A stretch of DNA of 64,000 nucleotides from TK10-74A sp965217625 (GCA_965217625.1 OZ244557.1:434001-498000), one strand, 5' to 3'. Shown: positions 23,715 through 33,001, counted from the first letter of the stretch. The notes: generated from the letters alone by a model not told the origin. Made by a program: numbers and translations.

Positions 23715-26700
23715 GCCCCCGTGTACTCAGACAGGGGCGCGACCTCGTACGCCCCGTGCGACAGCATCGCCGAGACCGCGTGCCGCGCCGTGTCGATGCT
23801 CGTGAAGCAGGGCAGCCGTTTCTCCGCCGCCGCCCGGCGGATATGGAAGCCGTCGCGCAGCGTCGTTCGGCCCCCCTCCGACGTGTTGAGCACGAAGTCG
23901 ACCTCCCCCGCCTCGATCACGTCCACGACGTTCGGGTGCGACTCGGCCAGCCGCTTGGGCACGCGCCGCGCGTCGAGCCCCAGCCCGCGGATCATCTCCG
24001 CCGTGCCGTCGGTGGCGTACAGCGTGTAGCCCGCCTCGCCCAGCTGACGGATCAGATCGATCGCCTCCGCCTTGTCCTGATCGGCGATACTCAGCAGCGC
24101 CGTGCCCCGCGCCGGCAGCGCCAGGTCGCTGGCCAGCAGCGCCTTCGTCAGCGCGCCGTCGAAGTCCCGGTCGACACCCATCACCTCGCCGGTCGACTTC
24201 ATCTCGGGCCCCAGGTAGGTATCGACCCCGGCCAGCTTCGACATGCTGAACACCGGCGCCTTGATCGCCACCAGGTCCCGCGACGGCCACAGCCCATCGG
24301 CGTAGCCCTGCGCCTGCAGGCTGCGGCCCAGCATGACGTTGACCGCCAGCTCGACCATCGGCACCGTCGTGACTTTGCTGAGGAACGGCACCGTGCGACT
24401 CGCGCGGGGGTTGACCTCCAGCACGAAGACGCCGCCCGGGTCGTCGCCGCGGCCGCGCATCACGACGTACTGGATGTTCATCAGCCCGCGCACGTCGAGG
24501 CCCAGCCCGATCTGCCGCGTGTAGTCGACCAGCAACTCGGTCTCCGCCGCGGTCAGGTTGGGCGCCGGATAGACCGCCATCGAATCGCCCGAGTGCACGC
24601 CCGCCCGCTCGATGTGCTCCATGATCCCCGGGATCAGCACCGACTCGCCGTCGCAGATCGCATCGACCTCGACCTCGATGCCGGCGAAGTACTTGTCGAT
24701 CAGCACCGGCCGGCCCGGCCCCGCCTCCATCGCCTGCCCGACGTAGCGCGCCAGCTCCCCCGCCCCCTGCACGATCTCCATCGCCCGGCCGCCCAGCACA
24801 TACGACGGCCGCACCAGCACCGGATAGCCGATCGTCGCCGCCGCCTGGATGGCGTCGGCCATGTTCGACACCGTCGTGCCGGGGGGCTGCGGGATACCGA
24901 GCCCCGTGAGGAAGCGCTCGAAGCGCTTGCGGTCCTCGGCCAGGTCGATGGCCTCCGCCGACGACCCCAGGATCGGCTGCGCCGACGCCGTCAGCGGTCC
25001 CGCCAGGTTGATCGCCGTCTGCCCGCCGAACTGCAGGATCGAGGGCACGGCCTCTCGCTCCCCGTCGGCGCCGCCGCCCGCGCCCGCCTCGTTCTCGAGC
25101 ATGTCCAGCGCCGACTCCTCGTCGAGCGGCTCGAAGTACAGCCGGTCCGACGTGTCGAAGTCGGTCGAGACGGTCTCCGGGTTGCTGTTCGCCATGATCG
25201 CCGCGTAGCCCGCCGCCCGCAGCGCCTGCGCCGCCTTGACCGACGCGTAGTCGAACTCGATGCCCTGCCCGATCCGGATCGGGCCGCTGCCCACCACCAG
25301 CGCGCGATCGCCCGGCTGCGGCAGCGCCTCGTTCTCCTCCTCATACGTCGAGTAGAAGTACGGCGTCGCCGCCGCGAACTCGGCCGCGCAGGTATCGACC
25401 ATCTTGTAGACCGGCCGGATGCCCCACTCGAGCCGCTGCTGCCGCACCTTCTCCGTCACCGAGCCCGCCAGATTCGCGATCTGCTCGTCGCCGAAGCCCA
25501 GCCGCTTGGCCGCCCGCAGCAGGTCCGGCGTCAGCGGCTCCGACAGCAGCCGCTCCTCCATCCGCACCAGCCCCAGCAGCTTGTCGAGGAACCACGGATC
25601 GACGCCCGTGTCCCGCGCCAGCGACGCCACCTCGCCGCCCCGCCGCAGCGCCGACATCAGGTGCCAGATGCGGTTGTCCGTCGCGACGGTCGCCGCCGCC
25701 GCCGGGTCGGCCGCCGACTTGTCCTCCCACAGCAGCGACCGCCCCCCCACCTCCAGCGAGCGCACCGCCTTCTGCAGCGCCGCCTCGAACGAGCGGTCGA
25801 TCGCCATCACCTCGCCCGTCGCCTTCATCTGCGTCCCCAGCGACCGATCGCCCGCGCCGAACTTGTCGAACGGCCAGCGCGGGATCTTCACGACCGCGTA
25901 GTCCAGCGCCGGCTCGAAGGCCGCCGTCGTCTTGCCCGTCACCCGGTTGCGGATCTCCTCGAGCCGCCGCCCGACGGCGATCTTCGCCGCCACCCGCGCG
26001 ATCGGGTAGCCCGTCGCCTTCGACGCCAGCGCCGACGACCGGCTCACGCGCGGGTTCACCTCGATCACGTAGTAGGGCAGCGCGCCGCTGGCGCCGGGGC
26101 CGTCCCAGGCCGTGACGTCGGGGCGCGGCGCCAGCGCCAGCTGCACGTTGCAGCCCCCCTCGATGCCCAGCGCGCGGATGATCTTCAGCGACGCCGAGCG
26201 CAGCCGCTGGTAGTCCTTGTCGGACAGCGTCTGGCTGGGCGCGACGACGATCGAGTCGCCGGTGTGCACCCCCATCGGGTCGAGGTTCTCCATGTTGCAG
26301 ACGGTGATGCAGGTGTCGGCGCCGTCGCGCATGACCTCGTACTCCACCTCCTTCCAACCCAGCAGCGAGCGCTCGACCAGCACCTGCCCCACCGGGCTGG
26401 CCGCCAGCCCGCTGTCCAGCGTGCGCCGGTACTCATCCTCCGTCGTGACGAAGCCGCCGCCCGTGCCGCCCAGCGTGTAGGCCGGGCGGATCACCGCCGG
26501 CAGCCCGATCTCCGCCAGCGCCGCTGCCCCCGCCGACGCCTGCTCGACGATCACGCTGGGCGGGATCGGCTCCCCGATCGAGCGCATCATCTCGCGGAAC
26601 AGCTGCCGGTCCTCGGCCTTCTGGATCGCGCTCAGTGGCGTGCCCAGCAGACGCACGCCGTAGCGATCGAGCACCCCCGCCTCGTGCAGCGCGACCGCCA

Positions 26701-26998
26701 GGTTGAGCCCCACCTGCCCGCCCAGCGTCGGCAGCAGGCCGTCCGGCCGCTCCCGCGCGATCACCCGCTCCAGCACCTCGACGGTCAGCGGCTCGATGTA
26801 GGTCACGTCGGCGACGCCCTCGTCGGTCATGATCGTGGCCGGGTTCGAGTTGACCAGCACCGAGCGCACGCCCTCCTCGCGCATCGCCTTGCAGGCCTGC
26901 GTGCCGGCGTAGTCGAACTCGGCCGCCTGCCCGATCACGATCGGGCCGCTGCCGATGATCAGCACCGTGCGCGGCTTCTGCGAGGTCCGGTCAGCCAT
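23711..26998 (-). CDS. carB: Carbamoyl-phosphate synthase large subunit
   Basis: 1095 residues, the normal length. Two homologous ATP-grasp synthetase halves are evident: N half from IIGSGPIVIGQAAEFDYAGTQA, with GGTGGGFV, and C half from VVGSGPIRIGQGIEFDYASVKA, with YVLGGRAME. The C-terminal allosteric domain starts near DKAEAIDLIRQLGEAGY. The enzyme makes carbamoyl phosphate from bicarbonate, ammonia supplied by CarA, and two ATP, feeding PyrB. It overlaps the preceding small membrane-protein gene by eight bases and pyrK by four, indicating coupled translation. It lies two genes away from carA, an unusual separation. Confidence 0.98.
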   Translation of the reverse strand: MADRTSQKPRTVLIIGSGPIVIGQAAEFDYAGTQACKAMREEGVRSVLVNSNPATIMTDEGVADVTYIEPLTVEVLERVIARERPDGLLPTLGGQVGLNLAVALHEAGVLDRYGVRLLGTPLSAIQKAEDRQLFREMMRSIGEPIPPSVIVEQASAGAAALAEIGLPAVIRPAYTLGGTGGGFVTTEDEYRRTLDSGLAASPVGQVLVERSLLGWKEVEYEVMRDGADTCITVCNMENLDPMGVHTGDSIVVAPSQTLSDKDYQRLRSASLKIIRALGIEGGCNVQLALAPRPDVTAWDGPGASGALPYYVIEVNPRVSRSSALASKATGYPIARVAAKIAVGRRLEEIRNRVTGKTTAAFEPALDYAVVKIPRWPFDKFGAGDRSLGTQMKATGEVMAIDRSFEAALQKAVRSLEVGGRSLLWEDKSAADPAAAATVATDNRIWHLMSALRRGGEVASLARDTGVDPWFLDKLLGLVRMEERLLSEPLTPDLLRAAKRLGFGDEQIANLAGSVTEKVRQQRLEWGIRPVYKMVDTCAAEFAAATPYFYSTYEEENEALPQPGDRALVVGSGPIRIGQGIEFDYASVKAAQALRAAGYAAIMANSNPETVSTDFDTSDRLYFEPLDEESALDMLENEAGAGGGADGEREAVPSILQFGGQTAINLAGPLTASAQPILGSSAEAIDLAEDRKRFERFLTGLGIPQPPGTTVSNMADAIQAAATIGYPVLVRPSYVLGGRAMEIVQGAGELARYVGQAMEAGPGRPVLIDKYFAGIEVEVDAICDGESVLIPGIMEHIERAGVHSGDSMAVYPAPNLTAAETELLVDYTRQIGLGLDVRGLMNIQYVVMRGRGDDPGGVFVLEVNPRASRTVPFLSKVTTVPMVELAVNVMLGRSLQAQGYADGLWPSRDLVAIKAPVFSMSKLAGVDTYLGPEMKSTGEVMGVDRDFDGALTKALLASDLALPARGTALLSIADQDKAEAIDLIRQLGEAGYTLYATDGTAEMIRGLGLDARRVPKRLAESHPNVVDVIEAGEVDFVLNTSEGGRTTLRDGFHIRRAAAEKRLPCFTSIDTARHAVSAMLSHGAYEVAPLSEYTGA

Positions 26999-27269
26999 GC
27001 GACACCCCGGCCCCCGCCTCCTCCGCCGGCTCCTCAGCCGACCCCTCCGACGACGACGACGACCAGCGACTCAGCCAGCCCTGCGCCGCCGCCCCCCAGA
27101 TGGCGAGCCCGGCCCCCAGCGGCGCGCCCACGAGCAGTGGCCCCAGCACCAGCAGCGCGGCGCCCGCCCCCGTGTCGCCGGCGACCAGCCGCGCGACGCC
27201 CAGGCCCAGCCCCACGCCCGACGCCCCAAGCACGACGGCGGCTGCCAGCACGGTCCACGCGCCCCTCAC
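26991..27269 (-). CDS. Small membrane protein within the pyr operon
   Basis: 92 residues from a GTG: two Gly/Ala/Leu-rich transmembrane helices (about 5-29 and 36-60), then a short amphipathic stretch (AAAQGWLSRW) and a Ser/Glu-rich tail. It overlaps the GNAT gene by four bases and carB by eight, so it is translated as part of the operon. No family is recognised, and a role in pyrimidine synthesis is not implied by sequence. Confidence 0.65.
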   Translation of the reverse strand: MRGAWTVLAAAVVLGASGVGLGLGVARLVAGDTGAGAALLVLGPLLVGAPLGAGLAIWGAAAQGWLSRWSSSSSEGSAEEPAEEAGAGVSHG

Positions 27270-27748
27270 AGCGGCAACTCGAAGCGCAGCTCGGGCTCGT
27301 CCGCGCCCACCGGGCTCATGCTGTTGATGATCGGGACCAGCCCCCCGATCGAGCTCAGGAAGCTCAGCGCCGCCACATTGTCATTAGGCAGTCTCCCGAC
27401 GACACGGCGGAAGCCCCCCGCCCGCGCGTGCGCCAGCAGCCCCTCGGCCAGCCGCGTGCCGATGCCCCGCCGTCGCGCCTCGCTGAGCAGCCACACCCCC
27501 AGCGACGCCGTCTCGGGCTCCTGCGTGTCGAAGTCGAGCGCGCCGAAGCCCACTGCGCGGCCCCCGTCCTCGGCCAGCAGGATCAGCCCCGACTCCCCCA
27601 GCCGCCCGATCCACACGCGCACCTCGCCGGCCGAGAACGCCCGATCGAGCCCCACCGGCTGCGGCCCCGACACGACCTCCCCGATCACCGCCGCGATCGC
27701 CGCCGCGTCGTCGGCCGACGCCCGCCGGTAGGTCACGTCCCCGCTCAC
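27266..27748 (-). CDS. GNAT-family N-acetyltransferase
   Basis: 160 residues. GNAT features: DVTYRRASADDAAAIAAVIGEV at the N-terminus, LILLAEDGGRAVGFGALDF, then the acetyl-CoA-binding ASLGVWLLSEARRRGIGTRLAEGLLAHARAGGFRRVVG (the R/Q-x-x-G-x-G/A loop is RRRGIGTRL). It acetylates an amine of unknown identity. The GTG start overlaps the carA stop by four bases and its stop overlaps the next start by four, placing it between carA and carB in one coupled operon. Confidence 0.88.
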   Translation of the reverse strand: MSGDVTYRRASADDAAAIAAVIGEVVSGPQPVGLDRAFSAGEVRVWIGRLGESGLILLAEDGGRAVGFGALDFDTQEPETASLGVWLLSEARRRGIGTRLAEGLLAHARAGGFRRVVGRLPNDNVAALSFLSSIGGLVPIINSMSPVGADEPELRFELPL

Positions 27749-28860
27749 GACATCCCCTCGCGCACCAGGTCCAGGAAGCGGTCGAACAGGTGCGCGTTGT
27801 CGAGCGGCCCCGGCGACGCCTCCGAGTGGTACTGGATCGAGACCAGCGGGTACTCCGAGTGCGTCAGCCCCTCGACCGTGTCGTCGTGCAGGTTGACGTG
27901 GCTCACGCGCGCGCCGCCGCGCAGCCCGTCGGGGTCGAGCGCGTAGCCGTGGTTCTGCGCCGTGATCGCCACCGACCCCGTGATCAGGTCCTTGACCGGG
28001 TGGTTGCCGCCCCGGTGGCCGAACTTCAGCTTGAACGTCTCCGCGCCCAGCGCCCGCCCGATCACCTGATGCCCCAGGCAGATGCCCATCAGCGGCGTCC
28101 GGCCCAGCAACCCCGACGCCGTCGCCACCTGGCGATCGCGCAGCTGCGGGTCGCCCGGCCCCGGCGACAGCAGCACGCCATCGGGCCGCATCGCCAGGAC
28201 GCCGGCCGCGCCGGTCTCGGGAGGCGCCGCCGTCACGCGGCAGCCGCGGGCGCGCAGCATGCGCAGGATGTTGTACTTCAGCCCCTCGTCCAGCACGACG
28301 ATGTGCGGCCGGTCGCCGTCCGCCGCCTCCAGGCCCGACGGCGCGCCGTCCCAGCCGTACGCCTCGCGCGTGCCCACCTCGATGAAGTCCTGGCTGTCGT
28401 ACTGCGGCAGGTCCGCCAGCCGCGCCTTCGCCTGGTCCACCTCCCCCGGCTCGACGATCAACCCCTGCATCACGCCCCGCTCGCGGATGCGGCGCGTGAT
28501 CGCCCGCGTATCGACCCCGGCCAGCCCCGGCACCCCCTGGGAGCGCAGGTAGGCGTCGACCGTGACCCCGCCCAGCGGATGGCTGGGGCGGTCGCAGTCG
28601 CTGCGCACGACCAGCCCCCGCACCTGGATGCGCGCGCTCTCGTCGGTCGCCGGGATGACGCCGTAGTTGCCGATCAGCGGGTAGGTGAGCACCAAAATCT
28701 GCCCCGCGTACGAGGGGTCGGTCAACATCTCCTGGTAGCCGGTCATCGAGGTATTGAACACGACCTCGCCCCAGCCGGCGCCGAGGTCGCCCATGCGCTG
28801 CCCCCGGAAGACGCTCCCGTCCTCAAGCACCAGGCATCCGTCGGGGCGGTCGTCCGTCAC
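27745..28860 (-). CDS. carA: Carbamoyl-phosphate synthase small (glutaminase) subunit
   Basis: 371 residues from the GTG at 28860, which overlaps the pyrC stop (GTGA). N-terminal domain: CLVLEDGSVFRGQ, GEVVFNTSMTGYQEMLTDPSY. C-terminal class I glutamine amidotransferase: ICLGHQVIGRALGA with the nucleophilic Cys, and VSIQYHSEASPGP with the His/Glu of the triad. It hydrolyses glutamine and channels ammonia to CarB. The much longer upstream open frame is antisense-free filler inside pyrC and was rejected. Confidence 0.97.
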   Translation of the reverse strand: MTDDRPDGCLVLEDGSVFRGQRMGDLGAGWGEVVFNTSMTGYQEMLTDPSYAGQILVLTYPLIGNYGVIPATDESARIQVRGLVVRSDCDRPSHPLGGVTVDAYLRSQGVPGLAGVDTRAITRRIRERGVMQGLIVEPGEVDQAKARLADLPQYDSQDFIEVGTREAYGWDGAPSGLEAADGDRPHIVVLDEGLKYNILRMLRARGCRVTAAPPETGAAGVLAMRPDGVLLSPGPGDPQLRDRQVATASGLLGRTPLMGICLGHQVIGRALGAETFKLKFGHRGGNHPVKDLITGSVAITAQNHGYALDPDGLRGGARVSHVNLHDDTVEGLTHSEYPLVSIQYHSEASPGPLDNAHLFDRFLDLVREGMS

Positions 28861-30197
28861 GGTCCGCCCTCCCCCCACACGACGCGGCCGCCCGACACCG
28901 TCGCGACGACCGACCCCACCAGCTCCATGCCCGACAGCGGCGTGTTCTTGCCCTTCGACGCGAAGCGCTCCGGCGCCACCGTCCAGCGCGACGCCGGGTC
29001 CAGCAGCGCGACGTCGCCGGGCGAGCCGACGGCCAGGCGGCCCAGCCCTGGCGTCACCCGATCCAGTTCCCAGGCCCGCACCGGCCCCGAGGTCAGCCGC
29101 TCGATGGCCGTGCCGAGCGACAGCTCCCCCCGCGCGACCAGCGTGCCCAGGACCCCCCAGGCCGTCTCGAGCCCGCTGATCCCGAACGCCGCCCGGTCGA
29201 ACTCGCACTGCTTATCCGTCACGGTGTGCGGCGCGTGGTCGGTCGCCACGGCGTCGATCACGCCCGAGCGCAGCCCCTCGATACAGGCCGCCACGTGCTC
29301 CTCCGAGCGCAGCGGCGGGTTGACCTTGGCGTTGGTGTCGTACAGCAGCCCGCCCGGCGGCCCGTCGCCGCCCATCCCGTTGTGCCCCGCGACGCAGGCG
29401 TCGGTCAGCAGCAGGTGGTGCGGCGTCACCTCGGCGGTGACGGCCACGCCGCGCGACTTCGCCTCGGCGACCGCCTCGCACGACTCCCGCGTGCTGATGT
29501 GGCAGATGTGCAGCCGCGCCCCGGCCGCCGCCGCCAGCCGCAGGTCGCGCTCCACGATCGAGACCTCCGCCAGCGCCGCCTGCCCCCGCAGCCCCAGCCG
29601 CGTCGAGACGACGCCCTCGTGCATCACGCCGCCCTCGGCCAGGCCCGGGTCCTCGCAGTGCTCCGCGATCGGCAGGCCCAGGTCCGACGCGTACTCGAAC
29701 GCCCGCCGGGCCAGCGTCCCCCCCGCGATCGAGTCGCCGTCGTCGCTGAACGCCACGACCCCGGCGTCGCGCAACTCCGCCAACTCGGCCAGCCGCTGCC
29801 CCGCGCGGCCGCGCGTCACCGCGCCGACGCACAGCACCCGCGCCGGACCGCCGCGCGCCGCCTCCTGCACCTGCGCGACGACCGCCGGGCCGTCCATCGC
29901 GGGCTCCGTGTTGGGCATCGCGCAGATCGTCGTGAAGCCGCCGCGCGCCGCCGCCGCCATCCCCGAGGCGACCGTCTCCTTGTGCTCCTGCCCCGGCTCA
30001 CGCAGGTGCGTGTGCAGGTCGACGAAGCCCGGCGCGACGATCCGCCCCGCCGCCTCCAGCACCGGCGCGCCCGCCCCCTCGATGTCCGCGCCCAGCGCCA
30101 CGACCCGGCCCTCCCGGATCAGCACGTCGAGCGCCGCATCGACGCCGCTGCCCGGGTCGACCAGGCGTCCGCCGCGGATCAGCAGGTCGGCGCTCAC
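28857..30197 (-). CDS. pyrC: Dihydroorotase
   Basis: 446 residues, class I dihydroorotase. Zinc ligands: VDLHTHLREPGQEHKET (HxH), EHCEDP, ICHISTRES, and DHAPHT. The N-terminus LLIRGGRLVDPGSGVD is the usual beta-sandwich start. It cyclises carbamoyl aspartate to dihydroorotate. The GTG start at 30197 overlaps the pyrB stop by four bases. An insertion (GHNGMGGDGPPGG) precedes KVNPPLRS. Confidence 0.96.
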   Translation of the reverse strand: MSADLLIRGGRLVDPGSGVDAALDVLIREGRVVALGADIEGAGAPVLEAAGRIVAPGFVDLHTHLREPGQEHKETVASGMAAAARGGFTTICAMPNTEPAMDGPAVVAQVQEAARGGPARVLCVGAVTRGRAGQRLAELAELRDAGVVAFSDDGDSIAGGTLARRAFEYASDLGLPIAEHCEDPGLAEGGVMHEGVVSTRLGLRGQAALAEVSIVERDLRLAAAAGARLHICHISTRESCEAVAEAKSRGVAVTAEVTPHHLLLTDACVAGHNGMGGDGPPGGLLYDTNAKVNPPLRSEEHVAACIEGLRSGVIDAVATDHAPHTVTDKQCEFDRAAFGISGLETAWGVLGTLVARGELSLGTAIERLTSGPVRAWELDRVTPGLGRLAVGSPGDVALLDPASRWTVAPERFASKGKNTPLSGMELVGSVVATVSGGRVVWGEGGP

Positions 30198-31228
30198 GTC
30201 GCGACCCCGACGCCCTGTGTCAGCAGGTAGAGCACCGCCATCCGCACCGCGACGCCGTGCGACACCTGCCGCTCGACCTCGCTCTGCATCCCGTGCGCGA
30301 CGTCGGCGGCGATCTCGACGCCCTCGTTCATCGGGCCGGGGTGCAGCACGGCCGCGCCCGGCCGCGCCCGCGACAGCCGCTCGGGCGTGATCTGGTAGCG
30401 CCGCGAGAACTCCCGCAACGACGGCAGGAACGCCCCCTGCATGCGCTCCCGCTGCAGGCGCAGCGCCATCACCGCGTCGGCCCCGGCGATCGCCCGGTCC
30501 AGGTCCTCCTCGATGGTCAGGTGCGGCAGCGACAGGTCGCGCCCCGACGCCGGCGGCGACGCGTTGAGCCCCGTCGGCAGCAGCGTGCGCGGCCCGACCA
30601 GCGTCACGTCCATGCCCAGCGTCGTCAGCGCCCAGACGTTCGACCGCGCCACCCGCGAGTGCTTGATGTCGCCGATCAGCACGATGCGCTTGCCGGCCAG
30701 GTCGCCCAGCCGGCGGCGCAGCGTGAAGGCGTCGAGCAGCGCCTGCGTCGGGTGCGCGTGCAGCCCGTCGCCCGCGTTGACGACGTGCGCCTCCGAGTGC
30801 TGCGCCGCCAGATAGGGCGCGCCGCCGCTGGGGTGCCGCATCACGATCACATCGGCGCCGATCGCCCGGATCGTCGCCACCGTGTCGATCAGCGACTCCC
30901 CCTTCTCCACGCTGGAGCCGGCGCCCGTCATGTTGATCACGTCGGCGCCCAGCACCTTGCCCGCCAGCTCGAACGACGCCCGCGTGCGCGTGCTGGGCTC
31001 GTAGAACAGGTTGAAGACCGTCACCCCGCGCAGCGCCGGCGTGCGCGCGACCCGGCGCTGCAGCACCTCCTCCATCGCCTCGGCCGTGTCCAGCACGGCG
31101 ACGATGTCCTCCCGCGACCACACGTCCACGTCGAGCAGGTCGCGGTGCCGCCACGGCATCGGCGCGCCCTCCGCGTCCGCGGCCTCCGCCGCGCGCTCAC
31201 CCGGCCGCGCGATCCTCGCCACCATCAT
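30194..31228 (-). CDS. pyrB: Aspartate carbamoyltransferase catalytic subunit
   Basis: 344 residues. Carbamoyl-phosphate loop FYEPSTRTRASFELAG, then SSVEKGESL, VMRHPSGGA, NAGDGLHAHPTQALLDAFT and VLHPGPMNEGVEI. It condenses carbamoyl phosphate with aspartate. The first 25 residues before PWRHRDLLDVDVWS are extra and poorly conserved, so the true start could be the ATG of MPWRHRD; the upstream ATG overlaps pyrR by four bases like the other operon genes and is kept. No pyrI is nearby. Confidence 0.97.
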   Translation of the reverse strand: MMVARIARPGERAAEAADAEGAPMPWRHRDLLDVDVWSREDIVAVLDTAEAMEEVLQRRVARTPALRGVTVFNLFYEPSTRTRASFELAGKVLGADVINMTGAGSSVEKGESLIDTVATIRAIGADVIVMRHPSGGAPYLAAQHSEAHVVNAGDGLHAHPTQALLDAFTLRRRLGDLAGKRIVLIGDIKHSRVARSNVWALTTLGMDVTLVGPRTLLPTGLNASPPASGRDLSLPHLTIEEDLDRAIAGADAVMALRLQRERMQGAFLPSLREFSRRYQITPERLSRARPGAAVLHPGPMNEGVEIAADVAHGMQSEVERQVSHGVAVRMAVLYLLTQGVGVAT

Positions 31229-31788
31229 CGGCCCCCGTCCCAGGCGCGGCCGGTCGCCAGCACCTCGTCGCGGCCGTCGACCTCCTCCAGCCGCACCTGC
31301 ACGTCGTCGCCGCGCTGCGTCGGCAGGTTCTTGCCGACATAATCCGGGCGAATCGGCAGCTCCCGGTGCCCCCGATCGACCAGCACCGCCAGCTCGATCG
31401 CGGACGGCCGCCCGTAGTCGAGCAGCGCGTCGAGCGCCGCCCGGATCGAGCGCCCGGTGAACAGCACGTCGTCGACCAGCACCACCACCCGGTCGTCGAG
31501 CGAGGCCGGCAGCGCGCTGGGCTGCAGCGTCGGCCGCACCCCCCGCAGCGACAGGTCGTCGCGGTGCAGGCCGATGTCGATCGCGCCGCGCTCCACGGCC
31601 ACGCCCTCGAACTCCCGGATCGCCGCCGCCAGCCGCGCCGCCATCGGCGCGCCCCGCGTGCGGATGCCCACCAGGATCAGCCGTCCCGGGTCGGGGTGTC
31701 GCTCCACCACCTCATGCGCGATGCGCGCCAGCGCCCGCCGGATCGCGCCCGCGTTCATCACCACCGCGGCGTCGGGCGGCGCCGTCAT
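31225..31788 (-). CDS. pyrR: Bifunctional pyr operon regulator / uracil phosphoribosyltransferase
   Basis: 187 residues. PRPP-binding motif VVVLVDDVLFTGRSIRAALDAL, N-terminal AIRRALARIAHEVVE, VGIRTRGAPMAARLA and the C-terminal LVDRGHRELPIRPDYVGKNLPT are PyrR signatures. It binds the pyr mRNA leader when UMP is high and so lowers operon expression; it can also have uracil phosphoribosyltransferase activity. It is the first gene of the operon, and a PyrR-type RNA site lies at 31892-31926 in its leader. Confidence 0.96.
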   Translation of the reverse strand: MTAPPDAAVVMNAGAIRRALARIAHEVVERHPDPGRLILVGIRTRGAPMAARLAAAIREFEGVAVERGAIDIGLHRDDLSLRGVRPTLQPSALPASLDDRVVVLVDDVLFTGRSIRAALDALLDYGRPSAIELAVLVDRGHRELPIRPDYVGKNLPTQRGDDVQVRLEEVDGRDEVLATGRAWDGGR

Positions 31789-31891
31789 CGGGCGCTCCGG
31801 GCACGATCGGTCGCGGCCCCGTCGCCGGGACGTGCAAAGAGAGGGGCACGCTGAGAGGGGGTGTGCAGAGGCGCGGACCGGCCCATGCTGT

Positions 31892-31926
31892 CGTCCTTCC
31901 CGGCCTCGCGGGACCGAATTAAAGTC
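31892..31926 (-). promoter_or_regulatory. PyrR-binding RNA element in the pyr leader
   Basis: On the minus strand the leader reads TTTAATTCGGTCCCGCGAGG followed by CCGGGAAGGAC. This matches the conserved PyrR binding loop (TTTAA..., TCC...GAGG...G..AAGG with flanking stem bases) known from pyr leaders of Bacillus, Thermus and actinobacteria. It lies 104 bases upstream of the pyrR start. No T-run terminator follows, so control may act through another hairpin or on translation. Confidence 0.75.
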
Positions 31927-32041
31927 CGTGCAGCGGTTGTCGTCTCGCAGCCTAGCACCGGCGGTCGTCGGGCCGCGCCCCTATTCTGTCGCCGCGTGTT
32001 CCCCTCGACACGCGGTACTGTCCGACATCGAAAGGCCCGCC

Positions 32042-33001
32042 ATGCCCAACCCCCAGTTCGGCGCCATCGATCGCAAGCCCCTGCGCGACTTCTGGCCCAT
32101 AGAGGACACCGACTTCACGCCGTGGGTCGCGGACAACCTCCCGCTCCTCGGCGGCGCCATCGGCCTCGAGCTGGAGTTGGAGTCCTCCGAAGTCCCGATA
32201 GGACCCTACTGGGCAGATATCGTCTGTCGCAGCATCCCCGACGGGCACCACGTCGTGATCGAGAACCAGCTCGAACGGACCGATCACGACCACCTGGGCA
32301 AACTGCTCACCTACGCCGCCGGGCTCAGCGACGTCTCCACCGTCGTGTGGATCGCTCGCGAGTTCACCGAACAGCACCGCGCCGCGCTCGACTGGCTGAA
32401 CCGCAGCACTGCCGAAGACATCCGCTTCTTCGGCATCGAGATCGAGGTGTGGCAGATCGGGAATTCGCTTCCCGCGCCCCGGTTCACGCTCGTCTCCGAA
32501 CCCAACGAATGGTCCAAGCCGAAGCCCCAACCGGGCCTCTCATCTGGGCAGGAAATGCAACTTGCATTCTGGAAAGCGTTCAGCAAGGCCGGTGTGGATG
32601 CAACCGGTACCGACCGCTACGACAGGAAGCCGCAACCACAGAATTGGATGACCTTCGGTGTTGGACGGACCGGGATCGATCTATTGGCTGTGGCGGCGCG
32701 CGGCGATCCGGCTGGCTTGAAGCCTCATCATCACCTCCGCGTGGAGATCGTTCCCAGCGGAGCGAACCGAGAAGCCAGGTACGAGCAGATCACAATCAAG
32801 AAGGACGAAATTGAGTCGAGGCTGGGAAGCAAGCCCACATGGTACGGGCCCGGCAATCCGTATCTGCCGCGCATCTACGTCAGCAAGGACGCCGATGTGA
32901 CCGACCGCGCCGACTGGCCCGACCAGCACCGCTGGCTCCTCGAGTGGCTCCAGAAGTTCGACGACGTCTTCCGCCCCATCGTCCAGAACCTCGACGCGTA
33001 G
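32042..33001 (+). CDS. DUF4268 protein with PD-(D/E)XK-like N-terminus
   Basis: 319 residues from the ATG at 32042 (AAAGG eight bases upstream). The N-terminal 110 residues hold GPYWADIVCR (D59) and HHVVIENQLERTDHDHLGKLLTYAAGL (E74, Q76), a D...E-x-Q variant of the restriction-endonuclease core. From about 165 the DUF4268 domain begins: MQLAFWKAFSKAG, PQNWMTFGVGRTGIDL, ADWPDQHRWLLEWLQ. Such proteins are found near restriction and defence genes, and DNA cleavage is suspected but not shown. It is divergent from the pyr operon. TATTCT at 31982-31987 may be its -10 box. Confidence 0.8.
   Translation: MPNPQFGAIDRKPLRDFWPIEDTDFTPWVADNLPLLGGAIGLELELESSEVPIGPYWADIVCRSIPDGHHVVIENQLERTDHDHLGKLLTYAAGLSDVSTVVWIAREFTEQHRAALDWLNRSTAEDIRFFGIEIEVWQIGNSLPAPRFTLVSEPNEWSKPKPQPGLSSGQEMQLAFWKAFSKAGVDATGTDRYDRKPQPQNWMTFGVGRTGIDLLAVAARGDPAGLKPHHHLRVEIVPSGANREARYEQITIKKDEIESRLGSKPTWYGPGNPYLPRIYVSKDADVTDRADWPDQHRWLLEWLQKFDDVFRPIVQNLDA

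Noticed and set aside
23756..27946. A 1396-codon plus-strand open frame opposite carB and carA
   Set aside because: It is Arg/His/Gln-rich antisense of clearly conserved genes, a normal product of high-GC codon use.
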